A stretch of 35,771 bases of DNA from CAIKZZ01 sp036742455 (GTDB lineage: Bacteria > Pseudomonadota > Gammaproteobacteria > Steroidobacterales > Steroidobacteraceae): positions 1 to 35,771 of the forward strand of contig DAINQU010000028.1 in the NCBI GenBank assembly GCA_036742455.1. The letters run 5' to 3'. Position numbers and translations under genes: made by a program. A model generated the notes under the pieces. It was given only the letters and a program-made list of their open reading frames with translations, had not been told where the DNA came from and did no database searches. This document shows, piece after piece, positions 8,054 through 15,404 of this stretch (within the stretch, counting starts at the first letter, position 1; each line of letters starts with the position of its first letter).

Positions 8054-8998
8054 TCAGCCGAGCGCTTTTTCGATCTCCGGCACCGCCACGAACAGGTCGG
8101 CGACGAGGCCAAAATCGGCCACTTCGAAAATCGGCGCTTCCGGGTCCTTGTTGATCGCAACGATCGTCTTGGCATCCTTGATGCCCGTCAGATGTTGGAT
8201 CGCGCCCGAGATGCCCACCGCGACGTACAGGTCCGGCGCGATGATCTTGCCGGTCTGGCCGACCTGCAGCTCGTTCGACGCGTACCCGGCGTCCACCGCC
8301 GCGCGCGAAGCACCGACCGCCGCGCCCATCTTGGCGGCGAGGCCGTAGATGAGCTGGAAGTTTTCCTTGGAGGCGAGGGCTCGGCCACCCGAGACGACCT
8401 TCGAGGCCGACGCGAGGTCCGGTCGATCGCTCTTCGGCGACGCCGAGAGGCTGACGAAGCGCGTGTGCGCAGGCAGGTCCACGGCGATCGCCGCGGCGCT
8501 GATCGAAGCGCTGCCACCGGCGGCGGCGGGCTCGAACGAGGCGCTGCGCACGGTTGCCACCAGGGTGCGATCCGACGGCGCTTCGAGCGTGACGATCGCG
8601 TTGCCCGCGTAGGTCGGACGCTTGAACTTGTACGCGCCTTCCACGGCCATGGCATCGGAGATCTGCGGGACGCCGAGCAGCGCGGCGACGCGCGGCAGGA
8701 GGTCCTTACCGAAGGCCGTTGAGGCGGCGAGCACGTGGGTGTAACCCGCGGCGAGCGCCACGATTTGCGGCGCGAGCACGGCGGCCAAGGCCTGGCCGTT
8801 GGCCGCGTGGGCCACGGTGACAACCGCATCCACGCCCGCGAGCGCGGCCGCTTCGGCGGCCACGGCAGAGGGATCGGCTGCCAGGACGGCGACCGTGACG
8901 TGACCGGAGGGGATCTGACGCGCGCAGGTGACGGCACGGGCCGTCGCCTGGTTCAGGTGAGCGCCGTCGTGTTCGGCGATGACTAGGATTTTGCTCAT
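8054..8998 (-). CDS. etfA: Electron transfer flavoprotein, alpha subunit
   Basis: 314 residues from the ATG at 8998, which shares one base with the etfB stop (TGATG). A GTG one codon earlier is also possible. The N-terminal Rossmann-like domain starts SKILVIAEHDGAHLN. The C-terminal FAD-binding domain has the family signature VGQTGKIIAPDLYVAVGISG and the following AIQHLTGIKDAKTIVAINKD. EtfAB accepts electrons from acyl-CoA and other flavin dehydrogenases in the cytoplasm. It passes them to ETF:quinone oxidoreductase and so to the membrane quinone pool. Operon with etfB; a terminator follows. Confidence 0.96.
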   Translation of the reverse strand: MSKILVIAEHDGAHLNQATARAVTCARQIPSGHVTVAVLAADPSAVAAEAAALAGVDAVVTVAHAANGQALAAVLAPQIVALAAGYTHVLAASTAFGKDLLPRVAALLGVPQISDAMAVEGAYKFKRPTYAGNAIVTLEAPSDRTLVATVRSASFEPAAAGGSASISAAAIAVDLPAHTRFVSLSASPKSDRPDLASASKVVSGGRALASKENFQLIYGLAAKMGAAVGASRAAVDAGYASNELQVGQTGKIIAPDLYVAVGISGAIQHLTGIKDAKTIVAINKDPEAPIFEVADFGLVADLFVAVPEIEKALG

Positions 8999-9747
8999 CA
9001 CACCAACCCCTTCTTCTTCAGTGCGTCGACCAATTCCGCGACGTCCTTCACCACAATGCCCTTGGCGCGCGGCTTCGGCGGCTCCACGAACACGGTCTTG
9101 AGGCCGACGTCGGCGGTGATGCCGAGAGAGGCAAACTCGACCACGTCGAGCGGCTTCTTCTTGGCCTTCATGATGTCCGGCAGCTTGACGTAGCGCGGCT
9201 CGTTCAAGCGCAAATCGGCGCTGAACACGGCCGGCAAGTCGACTTCGATCGTCTCAAGGCCAGCGTCCACTTCGCGGGTGACCACGGCGGTGGTGCCGTT
9301 GATCTCGATCTTCGACGCGAAGGTGGCCTGCGGGCGGCCCCACAGCGCCGCGACCATCGGCGCGGTTTGCGCCGCGTCGTCGTCGATGGCCTGCTTGCCG
9401 ACGATCACGAGGTCGGCGTTTTCCTTCGTGGCGATCTCGGCGAACACGCGCGAGGCCACCAACGGGTCGATCGCGTCGGTCGTCTTGACGAGAATCGCGC
9501 GATCCGCGCCCATGGCCAACGCGGTCCGCAGCTGCTGCTGCGCATCGTCCGGGCCAATGCTGAGGGCGACAACTTCGGCGGCTTCGCCGCGTTCTTTGAT
9601 CCGCAGGGCCTCTTCGAGGGCAATCTCGTCGAACGGATTGACGCTCATTTTGACGCCTTCGAGCGCAACGCCCGAACCGTCCGGCTTCACTCGGACCCGG
9701 ACGTTGTAATCAACGACCCGCTTTACTCCAACCAGAATCTTGCGCAT
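8998..9747 (-). CDS. etfB: Electron transfer flavoprotein, beta subunit
   Basis: 249 residues starting at the ATG of MRKILVGVKRVVDYNV. The four extra codons upstream (MEHH) are not typical of the family, so the inner ATG is preferred. It shows the ETF beta nucleotide-binding fold, with VNPFDEIALEEALRIKE and the AMP-binding DLVIVGKQAIDDDAAQT segment. With EtfA it forms the heterodimeric FAD/AMP electron carrier for beta-oxidation and related dehydrogenases. A sigma-70-like promoter lies at 9783-9811. Confidence 0.96.
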   Translation of the reverse strand: MRKILVGVKRVVDYNVRVRVKPDGSGVALEGVKMSVNPFDEIALEEALRIKERGEAAEVVALSIGPDDAQQQLRTALAMGADRAILVKTTDAIDPLVASRVFAEIATKENADLVIVGKQAIDDDAAQTAPMVAALWGRPQATFASKIEINGTTAVVTREVDAGLETIEVDLPAVFSADLRLNEPRYVKLPDIMKAKKKPLDVVEFASLGITADVGLKTVFVEPPKPRAKGIVVKDVAELVDALKKKGLV

Positions 9748-9782
9748 GTGGTGCTCCACGCTCGCTGTTTTTGCGATGCGGC

Positions 9783-9811
9783 ACGCTAGGGGAAGCCTGA
9801 CCGGGTGTCAA
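9783..9811 (-). promoter_or_regulatory. Predicted promoter of etfBA
   Basis: On the minus strand a perfect TTGACA (-35, 9811 to 9806), a 17-base spacer and TAGCGT (-10, 9788 to 9783, a weak match). It lies 36 bases upstream of the etfB ATG. Confidence 0.5.
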
Positions 9812-9879
9812 CGTCCCGTCACAAGTCCCCGGCGATCGGCGCCGCACCCCCTCCGGACGACACCGCCTTTTTGCAGTGC

Positions 9880-10036
9880 GTCTTTACGAAGTATTTTCGT
9901 TGATGTTAAGTTTCCGCGCGAATTGAAATCCGTCCTGTGTGGATTCAAAAACGACAAGGCTGGACGGGAGGGGGTACCGGTGCGCGCACGACGCCGCTGG
10001 TGGTTTGAGGAGCGGCGCTCAGGCGCCGCTTTTTTT
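9880..10036 (+). ncRNA. Candidate small RNA or regulatory leader ending in a terminator
   Basis: No coding sequence of convincing character is visible between the etfB start and the ABC permease. The stretch is AT-richer on its left side. It contains an imperfect hairpin around TTGAAATCC...GGATTCAA and ends in a clear intrinsic terminator only 32 bases before the permease ATG. A terminator here has no plus-strand gene to stop. It may end a small RNA or act as an attenuator for the transporter operon. No known riboswitch class was recognised. Confidence 0.35.
10011..10036 (+). terminator. Intrinsic terminator upstream of the ABC transporter operon
   Basis: 8-bp stem AGCGGCGC / GCGCCGCT with loop TCAG, followed by a T run through 10036. 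It is well formed but placed directly before a gene rather than after one. Confidence 0.8.
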
Positions 10037-10068
10037 ATGGCCGTTGCACGCCCTGCGGTGACCTCTCC

Positions 10069-11004
10069 ATGCTGTCGCTGATCCTGAAACGCCTGCTCAC
10101 GGGAGTGCCGACGGTGCTGGCGGTCGTCACGCTCGCGTTCCTGATGGTGCGGCTCGCGCCGGGCGGGCCGTTCGACGACGAGCAGCGCCTACCGCCGACG
10201 GTCAAAGCCAATCTGGATCACGCCTTCGGTCTCGATCGTCCCTTGGCCGAGCAATACCTGCGCTACCTGAACGGCCTTGCGCACGGCGATCTCGGCCCGT
10301 CCTTGCGGCTGCGCGATCGGCGGGTCGCGGATCTGGTGCGACAGGGCCTCCCGGTGAGCCTGACGCTCGGCGGACTCGCGGTGCTCGTCGCCCTCGCGGT
10401 GGGCATTGCCGGCGGGTTGTCGAGTGCGCTGGCACGCGGGCGCGCCTGGGATCGGTGCGTGACGGCGGCCTCGATCGTCGCGGTTGCTCTCCCGCCGTAC
10501 GTGACGGCACCGCTCTTGGTGTGGATCTTTGCGGTGACGCTCGGTTGGTGTCCCGTCGCCGGTTGGGAAGCGCACCGGCCCTTGGATCTGGTCTTACCGG
10601 TGATTGCGTTGGCGTTGCCGACCGCGGGGAGCGTGCTGCGCATCGTGCGGGCGGCGGCGTTGGACGTGCTCGACTCGCCGGTCATCTGGGCGGCGCGTGC
10701 GCGCGGGGTGTCGGCGCTGCGCCTCCTCGTGCTCTACGTCCTGCCGCCGGCCCTGTCGCCGGTGCTCGCGTATTTCGGGGGCGCGGCCGCCGCGCTGCTC
10801 GGCGGTTCGCTCGTCGTGGAGACGGTGTTTGGCTTGCCCGGCATGGGGCGGTTCCTCGTCGAAGGCGCCCTCAATCGCGACTACACGCTCGTGCTCGGCA
10901 AAGTCGTGGTCTACGCGGTGTTGGTGCTCGCCCTCAACCTCGTCGCCGACCTCGGTGCGCTGGCGCTCGACCCTCGGCAACGCGAGCGGGGCGCACGGAC
11001 ATGA
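10069..11004 (+). CDS. ABC transporter permease, DppB/OppB type
   Basis: 311 residues. The N-terminal helix MLSLILKRLLTGVPTVLAVVTLAFLMVRLAPGGPF and the DLGPSLR segment are typical of DppB/OppB/NikB permeases of peptide, opine or nickel importers. The central binding-protein-dependent transport domain carries the cytoplasmic coupling loop AARARGVSALRLLVLYVLPPALSPVL, which contacts the ATPase. Five to six membrane helices are expected. A GGTGA ribosome site lies 7 bases before the ATG. Its stop overlaps the start of the next permease (ATGA). Substrate unknown; no binding protein gene is adjacent. Confidence 0.92.
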   Translation: MLSLILKRLLTGVPTVLAVVTLAFLMVRLAPGGPFDDEQRLPPTVKANLDHAFGLDRPLAEQYLRYLNGLAHGDLGPSLRLRDRRVADLVRQGLPVSLTLGGLAVLVALAVGIAGGLSSALARGRAWDRCVTAASIVAVALPPYVTAPLLVWIFAVTLGWCPVAGWEAHRPLDLVLPVIALALPTAGSVLRIVRAAALDVLDSPVIWAARARGVSALRLLVLYVLPPALSPVLAYFGGAAAALLGGSLVVETVFGLPGMGRFLVEGALNRDYTLVLGKVVVYAVLVLALNLVADLGALALDPRQRERGART

Positions 11005-11810
11005 CGAGTCGCGCACGCATCCGCGCGGCCGGTGTGCTGCTCGGGGTACTCACGCTGCTCGCGCTCATCGGGCCGCTCTTGAGCCCGTGGGGCCCGGCGA
11101 CGCTCGATTGGGATCACCCGGCGGCCGCACCGAGCGCGGTGGCCCAGCACTGGTTCGGCACCGATACGCTCGGTCGCGACGTGTTCGTGCGCTGCTGGCT
11201 CGGCGTGCGCGTCTCGTTGAGCATTGCCGTGCTCGCGGCGGCGGCGGGACTGCTCATCGGGACGCTGACCGGCGCGCTGGCCGGCACGCTCGGCGGCTGG
11301 GTCGATGCGTTGCTCATGCGCCTCGTGGACGTGGGTTACGCATTGCCGGTCGTGTTGGTCGCGTTGTTGCTCAGCGTCGCCTGGGGCCGCGGCACCGGGA
11401 CGCTCGTTGTGGCGGCCGGGACGGTGGGTTGGCTGGCGACCGCGCGCATGGTGCGCGCCGAGACGCGGCGCTTACGGGACGCGCCGTACGTGGAGGCGGC
11501 ACGGTTGATCGGGGTGGCGCCGGTCACGGTGTTTCTGCGGCACGTCTGGCCGAACCTGATGGGCCCGGTGCTCGTGCACGCAACGCTCACGGTGCCGTCG
11601 CTGGTGGTGCTGGAAAGCTTTTTGTCCTTCTTGGGGCTCGGTGTGCAGGAGCCGGCGGCGAGCCTCGGGAACCTGTTGCACGACGGCGCGCGCGAGATGG
11701 AGCGCGCCCCGTGGCTCTTGGTCGCACCCGCGGCGTTGTTGGTGCTGGCCCTGTCCGCGTTGACCGTGCTGGGCGAGAGCCTGCGCGATCGGTATGCGCG
11801 CGATGCCTAA
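11001..11810 (+). CDS. ABC transporter permease, DppC/OppC type
   Basis: 269 residues from the ATG at 11001, overlapping the previous stop. It has an N-terminal helix, then the hallmark HWFGTDTLGRDVFVRCWLG of DppC/OppC permeases. The transport domain includes the coupling loop EAARLIGVAPVTVFLRHVWPNL and LGLGVQEPAASLGNLL near the end. It pairs with the preceding DppB-type subunit to form the membrane channel. The C-terminus overlaps the first ATPase gene. Confidence 0.93.
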   Translation: MTSRARIRAAGVLLGVLTLLALIGPLLSPWGPATLDWDHPAAAPSAVAQHWFGTDTLGRDVFVRCWLGVRVSLSIAVLAAAAGLLIGTLTGALAGTLGGWVDALLMRLVDVGYALPVVLVALLLSVAWGRGTGTLVVAAGTVGWLATARMVRAETRRLRDAPYVEAARLIGVAPVTVFLRHVWPNLMGPVLVHATLTVPSLVVLESFLSFLGLGVQEPAASLGNLLHDGAREMERAPWLLVAPAALLVLALSALTVLGESLRDRYARDA

Positions 11811-12759
11811 GACGCCGGCCTTAGAACTGAGTGGCTTTGGCGTGACCTACGCGGCCCGTACGGTGCTCGCGGACGTCGCGTTGCGGGTGGAGGCGGGCGA
11901 GGTGGTCGCCCTCGTCGGCGCGTCGGGTGCGGGGAAGACCGCCCTGTTGCGCGCGATCTTGGGTCTTACGCCATCGGGCGCGGCGGTGCAGGGCACCCTG
12001 CGGATCGCCGGGCACGACCTCCGTGCGGCAACGCCCGCGCAGTGGCGAGCGGTGCGCGGGCGTGCCGTCGCCCTCGTGCCGCAAGATCCGCTCGCGGCGT
12101 TACCGGCACACCGCACGGTCGGGGCGCTGCTGCGCGAGGTGTGGACCGTCCACGGCGCGTCCGTCGGCCGGGCGTCGTGGCGGGTGCGCGCCGACGCGCT
12201 GCTCGCCTCGGTCGGGCTGCCCGCCGACTTTTTGTCGCGCTATCCGCATCAACTGTCCGGCGGTCAGGGCCAACGCGTGCTGATCGCGTTAGCGTTGGCC
12301 GGCGAGCCGGCCCTGCTGCTGGCCGATGAGCCGACCTCCGCGCTCGACCCCGTCGCGACCGCGGAGTTGCTCGCGGTCTTGGTCGCGCAAGCCCGCCAAG
12401 GCGGTCGCGGGGTGCTGCTCGTCAGCCACGATCTGGAGGCCGCCGGGCGTGCGGCCGATCGCGTCGCGGTCTTGGCCGGCGGCCGCCTCGTCGAAGTGGG
12501 ACCGGCCGAACGGGTGCTCCGTGCCCCGCGCCACCCTTACGTGCAATCGCTCGTCGCCACCCGACCGACCCTCGCGCCGCCGCATCGCGTGCCGCTGCCG
12601 ACAGCGCTTCACGCGCCGCCGTGCGCGGCGTCGACGGCCGGCTGCGGCTTTGCCGCGGAGTGCCCGCGCGTGCTCGCGCCGTGCCGGCAGCGCACGCCGC
12701 CGTTCCGCCTCGAGGGGACGGGCGGGGTAGCCTGTTACGCCATCGAGGCGATGCCGTGA
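11794..12759 (+). CDS. ABC transporter ATP-binding protein, DppD/OppD type
   Basis: 321 residues; ATG 11794 (a second ATG at 11803 is possible). Walker A is GASGAGKT, the ABC signature LSGGQGQR, Walker B LLLADEPTSALDP, and the H-loop SHD. The tail is the oligopeptide/dipeptide C-terminal domain with four spaced cysteines (CAASTAGCGFAAECP...C), the arrangement seen in DppD/OppD-type ATPases. This supports a peptide- or nickel-type importer. It overlaps the upstream permease by 17 bases and the downstream ATPase by four (GTGA). Confidence 0.93.
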   Translation: MRAMPKTPALELSGFGVTYAARTVLADVALRVEAGEVVALVGASGAGKTALLRAILGLTPSGAAVQGTLRIAGHDLRAATPAQWRAVRGRAVALVPQDPLAALPAHRTVGALLREVWTVHGASVGRASWRVRADALLASVGLPADFLSRYPHQLSGGQGQRVLIALALAGEPALLLADEPTSALDPVATAELLAVLVAQARQGGRGVLLVSHDLEAAGRAADRVAVLAGGRLVEVGPAERVLRAPRHPYVQSLVATRPTLAPPHRVPLPTALHAPPCAASTAGCGFAAECPRVLAPCRQRTPPFRLEGTGGVACYAIEAMP

Positions 12760-13517
12760 GCGTCCTGAGCCTGCACGGCCTCACCGTCCGGCGCGGCACC
12801 AAGGTGCTCGTCGAGGACGTCTCGTTCGCCGTGGCGGCCGGCGAGACGGTGGGTCTCATCGGCCGGTCGGGGGCGGGCAAGAGCACGTTGGTGCGGGCCG
12901 CACTCGCGCTGGATCGGCCGAGTGGGGGCAGGGTGCGTTGGGGCGAGATCGACCCGCACGGGTTGTCGGGCGCGGCGCTGCGCGCGGCTCGCCGCCGCGT
13001 GGCCGCGGTCTTCCAACAGCCCACCTCGAGTTTGGATCCGCGGCGCCGCGTTGCCGACAGCGTGGGCGAGCCACTCGTCACCCACGAACCGGCGCTGTCG
13101 TCGGTCGAACGAACACAGCGCGTGGCGGCCGCGTTGGAGCGGGTGGGTCTCTCGCCGGCGCTCGGTGCCCGGCGGCCCCACGAGATCTCCGGGGGCGAGG
13201 CGCAGCGGGTGGCGCTGGCCCGCGCCCTGATCGCCCAGCCGTCGCTGGTCGTGCTGGATGAGCCGACCAGCGCGCTGGACGCCTCGGCGGCCGCGGGGGT
13301 GCTGAATCTGATCCGTGACCTCGCCGCTGCGCGCGGCGTCGCCTTTTTGATCGTGAGCCACGACCTCGCGGCCGTCGCGCACGTCGCCGAGCGCGTGGTC
13401 GTCGTGGACGACGGCCGCGTCGTCGAGACCGGTCCCACCGCGGCGTGCTTTGCCGCGCCGAGCTCGGCGGCGTTGGCGCGCTTGCTGACGGCGTCCGGCG
13501 GTCGCGGCGCGGGGTAG
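12756..13517 (+). CDS. ABC transporter ATP-binding protein, DppF/OppF type
   Basis: 253 residues from a GTG at 12756 that overlaps the stop of the first ATPase. The frame is open further upstream, but that part shows no ABC sequence. Walker A is GRSGAGKS, the Q-loop lies at FQQPTSSLDPRRR, the signature is ISGGEAQR, Walker B LVVLDEPTSALD and the H-loop SHD. It is shorter than usual DppF/OppF proteins because it lacks the C-terminal cysteine domain. It should form a heterodimer with the preceding ATPase. The last gene of this four-gene transporter operon. Confidence 0.92.
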   Translation: MSVLSLHGLTVRRGTKVLVEDVSFAVAAGETVGLIGRSGAGKSTLVRAALALDRPSGGRVRWGEIDPHGLSGAALRAARRRVAAVFQQPTSSLDPRRRVADSVGEPLVTHEPALSSVERTQRVAAALERVGLSPALGARRPHEISGGEAQRVALARALIAQPSLVVLDEPTSALDASAAAGVLNLIRDLAAARGVAFLIVSHDLAAVAHVAERVVVVDDGRVVETGPTAACFAAPSSAALARLLTASGGRGAG

Positions 13518-13538
13518 GTCCGCGCCGCGGGCTTCGGT

Positions 13539-13886
13539 GTGCTGCACTGCACGATCACGAAGACCAATGCCCCGTCAGCCGCCCTGACGGACGTGCGCTA
13601 CGAAATCCGCGGACCCTTAGCTCGTCGCGCTCAGGAAATGGAGCGCATGGGCTACGACATCATGGCGCTGAACATCGATAACCCGGGGGCGTTGGGCTTT
13701 CGGACACCGGAGACCGTGCGCCTTGCGATGATCGAGAACGTTCGGGCCGCCGAGGGCTATGTGCACCCAAAAGGGATTTTCCCGGCGCGCGAAGCGATCG
13801 TCATGCAACAGCAGGAACGCGGCCTGCGCGAGGTGTTTGCGCGGATCGAGGCCGAACTGGACAGCCTCGCCGCCGGTCAGCGCTGA
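13539..13886 (+). pseudogene. Truncated alanine-aminotransferase-like fragment (AlaA N-terminus)
   Basis: 115 codons from a GTG. Residues about 20-95 (YEIRGPLARRAQEMERMGYD, then ALNIDNPGALGF and GYVHPKGIFPAREAIV) match the N-terminal region of AlaA-type class I aminotransferases, which open with YDIRGP and have LNIGNP and GYxxxKG. Full-length members have about 400 residues, including a PLP lysine that is absent here. After residue 95 the similarity stops and a short unrelated helical tail follows. The stop lies only four bases from the convergent GNAT gene, which fits a deletion junction. It may be a dead remnant or a small retained protein. Confidence 0.7.
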
Positions 13887-13890
13887 CGGG

Positions 13891-14178
13891 TCAGTCGGAG
13901 GCGACGAGGTCGGCGTGTTCGGGGTGCCGCGCGATGTAGGTGGCGATGAACGAGCAGACCGGCACGACCCGCTCGCCGCGCCGTCGGACCGTTTGCAGCA
14001 CGGCCTCCACGAGCTGGGAGCCCATGCCGCGGCCGCCGAGAGCGGCCGGTACGCCGGCATGGTCGAGCCAGAGCGTCTGCCCCTCGCGCCGATAGGTCAC
14101 GACGGCGACCTGCGTGTCGATGGTCCACTCGAAACGCGAACGCGTCACCGCGTCGACGAGCTCGGATTCTGCCGTCAT
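13891..14178 (-). CDS. Small GNAT-type N-acetyltransferase (YjdJ-like)
   Basis: 95 residues. The segment GVPAALGGRGMGSQLVEAVL holds the acetyl-CoA-binding loop (R/Q-x-x-G-x-G/A form, here GGRGMGS). It is followed by VVPVCSFIATYIARHPEHADLV, the highly conserved end of the short single-domain acetyltransferases of the COG2388/YjdJ type. The substrate of this group is not established. Its start shares one base with the gspN stop (TGATG), so it is the last gene of the secretion operon and is translationally coupled. A role in secretion is not implied by sequence. Confidence 0.87.
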   Translation of the reverse strand: MTAESELVDAVTRSRFEWTIDTQVAVVTYRREGQTLWLDHAGVPAALGGRGMGSQLVEAVLQTVRRRGERVVPVCSFIATYIARHPEHADLVASD

Positions 14179-14918
14179 CAGAACGTCCCCGTGATGGCGA
14201 TCGGGCGACGGCCATCGGGCTCCGGCGCGCCGAGGAAGGCGAGCGCTCGCGCGATGCTCTCCGAGGTCGGGCCGCGCGGGGCCACATCGCCGTCCAGCCG
14301 ATACGCGCGCGCCTGCTCCAGACGCAGCTGTGCTTGCACCGTCAGCGGTCCGCCGTTGTCGTGTAAGCGGCCCAGCAAGGCCGTCGGCGTCGCGTCGTGC
14401 GGATCAAAGGTCACGGTGTAATTGCCGAGGTCGTCGGCGGCATCCGGGGCGTGCAGATGGGTGAGGGTCAGTTGCGCGTCCAGCGCCACGGGCCAGCCGT
14501 TGACGAGCCGCACGTGCGTGACCGTACCGGCGACGCGTCCGTCCCAGCTCGCGGCGCTGTGCTCGGGATGCAGGGTGGTCAGCGGCAGATCCAGGCGCAG
14601 TCCGTCGCCCTCCACGACACCGTCGCGCTCGAGTCGCACGCGGCCGTTCAGCGAGCCGTCCGGTCGGGTCAGCGCAATGTCGATGTCCACGCGCAGTGCC
14701 AGAAGGGCGAGCGGCGCGAGCTGCCAACGAAAGGCGCCGAGCGCGACGCCGTCCAGGTGCACCTGCTCGGCCGCACCGTCCCACAGCGTGCCCGACACGC
14801 CGTCGAGGGTGATGCGCTCGGGCAGCGCGCGCAATAGCACGCTGGCCGGCAGCGTCGCTACGATCACGCCCAAAAACACCAAGGCGGCGAGCGCGAGGTA
14901 AGGGCGTAGCGCGCGCAC
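14178..14918 (-). CDS. gspN: Type II secretion system protein N
   Basis: 246 residues. A single N-terminal membrane helix (YLALAALVFLGVIVATLPASVLL) is followed by a periplasmic domain. ITLDGVSGTLWDGAAEQVHL is the characteristic GspN motif, followed by FRWQLAPLALLALRV. GspN is an accessory inner-membrane T2SS component whose exact role is unclear. It comes after gspM in the usual G-H-I-J-K-L-M-N order. The fit to GspN is good, though the family is poorly conserved. Confidence 0.87.
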   Translation of the reverse strand: MRALRPYLALAALVFLGVIVATLPASVLLRALPERITLDGVSGTLWDGAAEQVHLDGVALGAFRWQLAPLALLALRVDIDIALTRPDGSLNGRVRLERDGVVEGDGLRLDLPLTTLHPEHSAASWDGRVAGTVTHVRLVNGWPVALDAQLTLTHLHAPDAADDLGNYTVTFDPHDATPTALLGRLHDNGGPLTVQAQLRLEQARAYRLDGDVAPRGPTSESIARALAFLGAPEPDGRRPIAITGTF

Positions 14919-14921
14919 GGC

Positions 14922-15404
14922 TCAGCGTCGCGTCAGGACGACGCTGGCGTTGACGCGCCCCGGCGCGTCGGTGCGATCGAGCGTCGCCTGCTGCACGCTG
15001 ACCCCGTAATCGCGGCTCAAGTGCACAAACCAGTTGGCCAACTGCTCGAACGACGCACCGTCGAAACGCACCCGCAGCGCGTCGTTGCCCGACGGTTCGG
15101 TGCCTTTGAGGGCGGCCGCGATACCCGCTTCGCGGGTGGTGGCGTCGACCACGTTCACGAGGGGCACGCTGTCCTGCGCTTGCGGCGCGGCGGCCAAGAG
15201 CGGGATCACGGATTGCACGTACGCCAAGTCCGCGCGTTTGGCGGCGACGCGCGCCACGGCCTTCTGCGCGAGGCCGTGCAGTCGCACTGGCAAGCCGACA
15301 CACAGCAGCAGCGCGAGGGCCGCCGCGCCCGCGCGCACGAACACTTGCTCGCGCGGTTGCAAGTCGGCGTAGGCGCTCTGCAGACGGTCGACGAGGGCGC
15401 TCAT
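14922..15404 (-). CDS. gspM: Type II secretion system protein M
   Basis: 160 residues from the ATG at 15404, which overlaps the gspL stop as ATGA. The frame is open far upstream inside gspL but carries no related sequence there. The N-terminal LQPREQVFVRAGAAALALLL is the conserved GspM start (REQ before the helix). It is followed by a periplasmic ferredoxin-like domain. GspM binds GspL in the inner-membrane platform. Confidence 0.9.
   Translation of the reverse strand: MSALVDRLQSAYADLQPREQVFVRAGAAALALLLCVGLPVRLHGLAQKAVARVAAKRADLAYVQSVIPLLAAAPQAQDSVPLVNVVDATTREAGIAAALKGTEPSGNDALRVRFDGASFEQLANWFVHLSRDYGVSVQQATLDRTDAPGRVNASVVLTRR

Noticed and set aside
9740..10081. 113-codon plus-strand frame between etfB and the ABC permease
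   Set aside because: It runs through the terminator hairpin, has no ribosome site and its product looks random.
12621..12755. Longer N-terminus for the second ABC ATPase
   Set aside because: The first 45 codons are the out-of-frame end of the upstream ATPase gene; the GTG at 12756 fits the coupling pattern.
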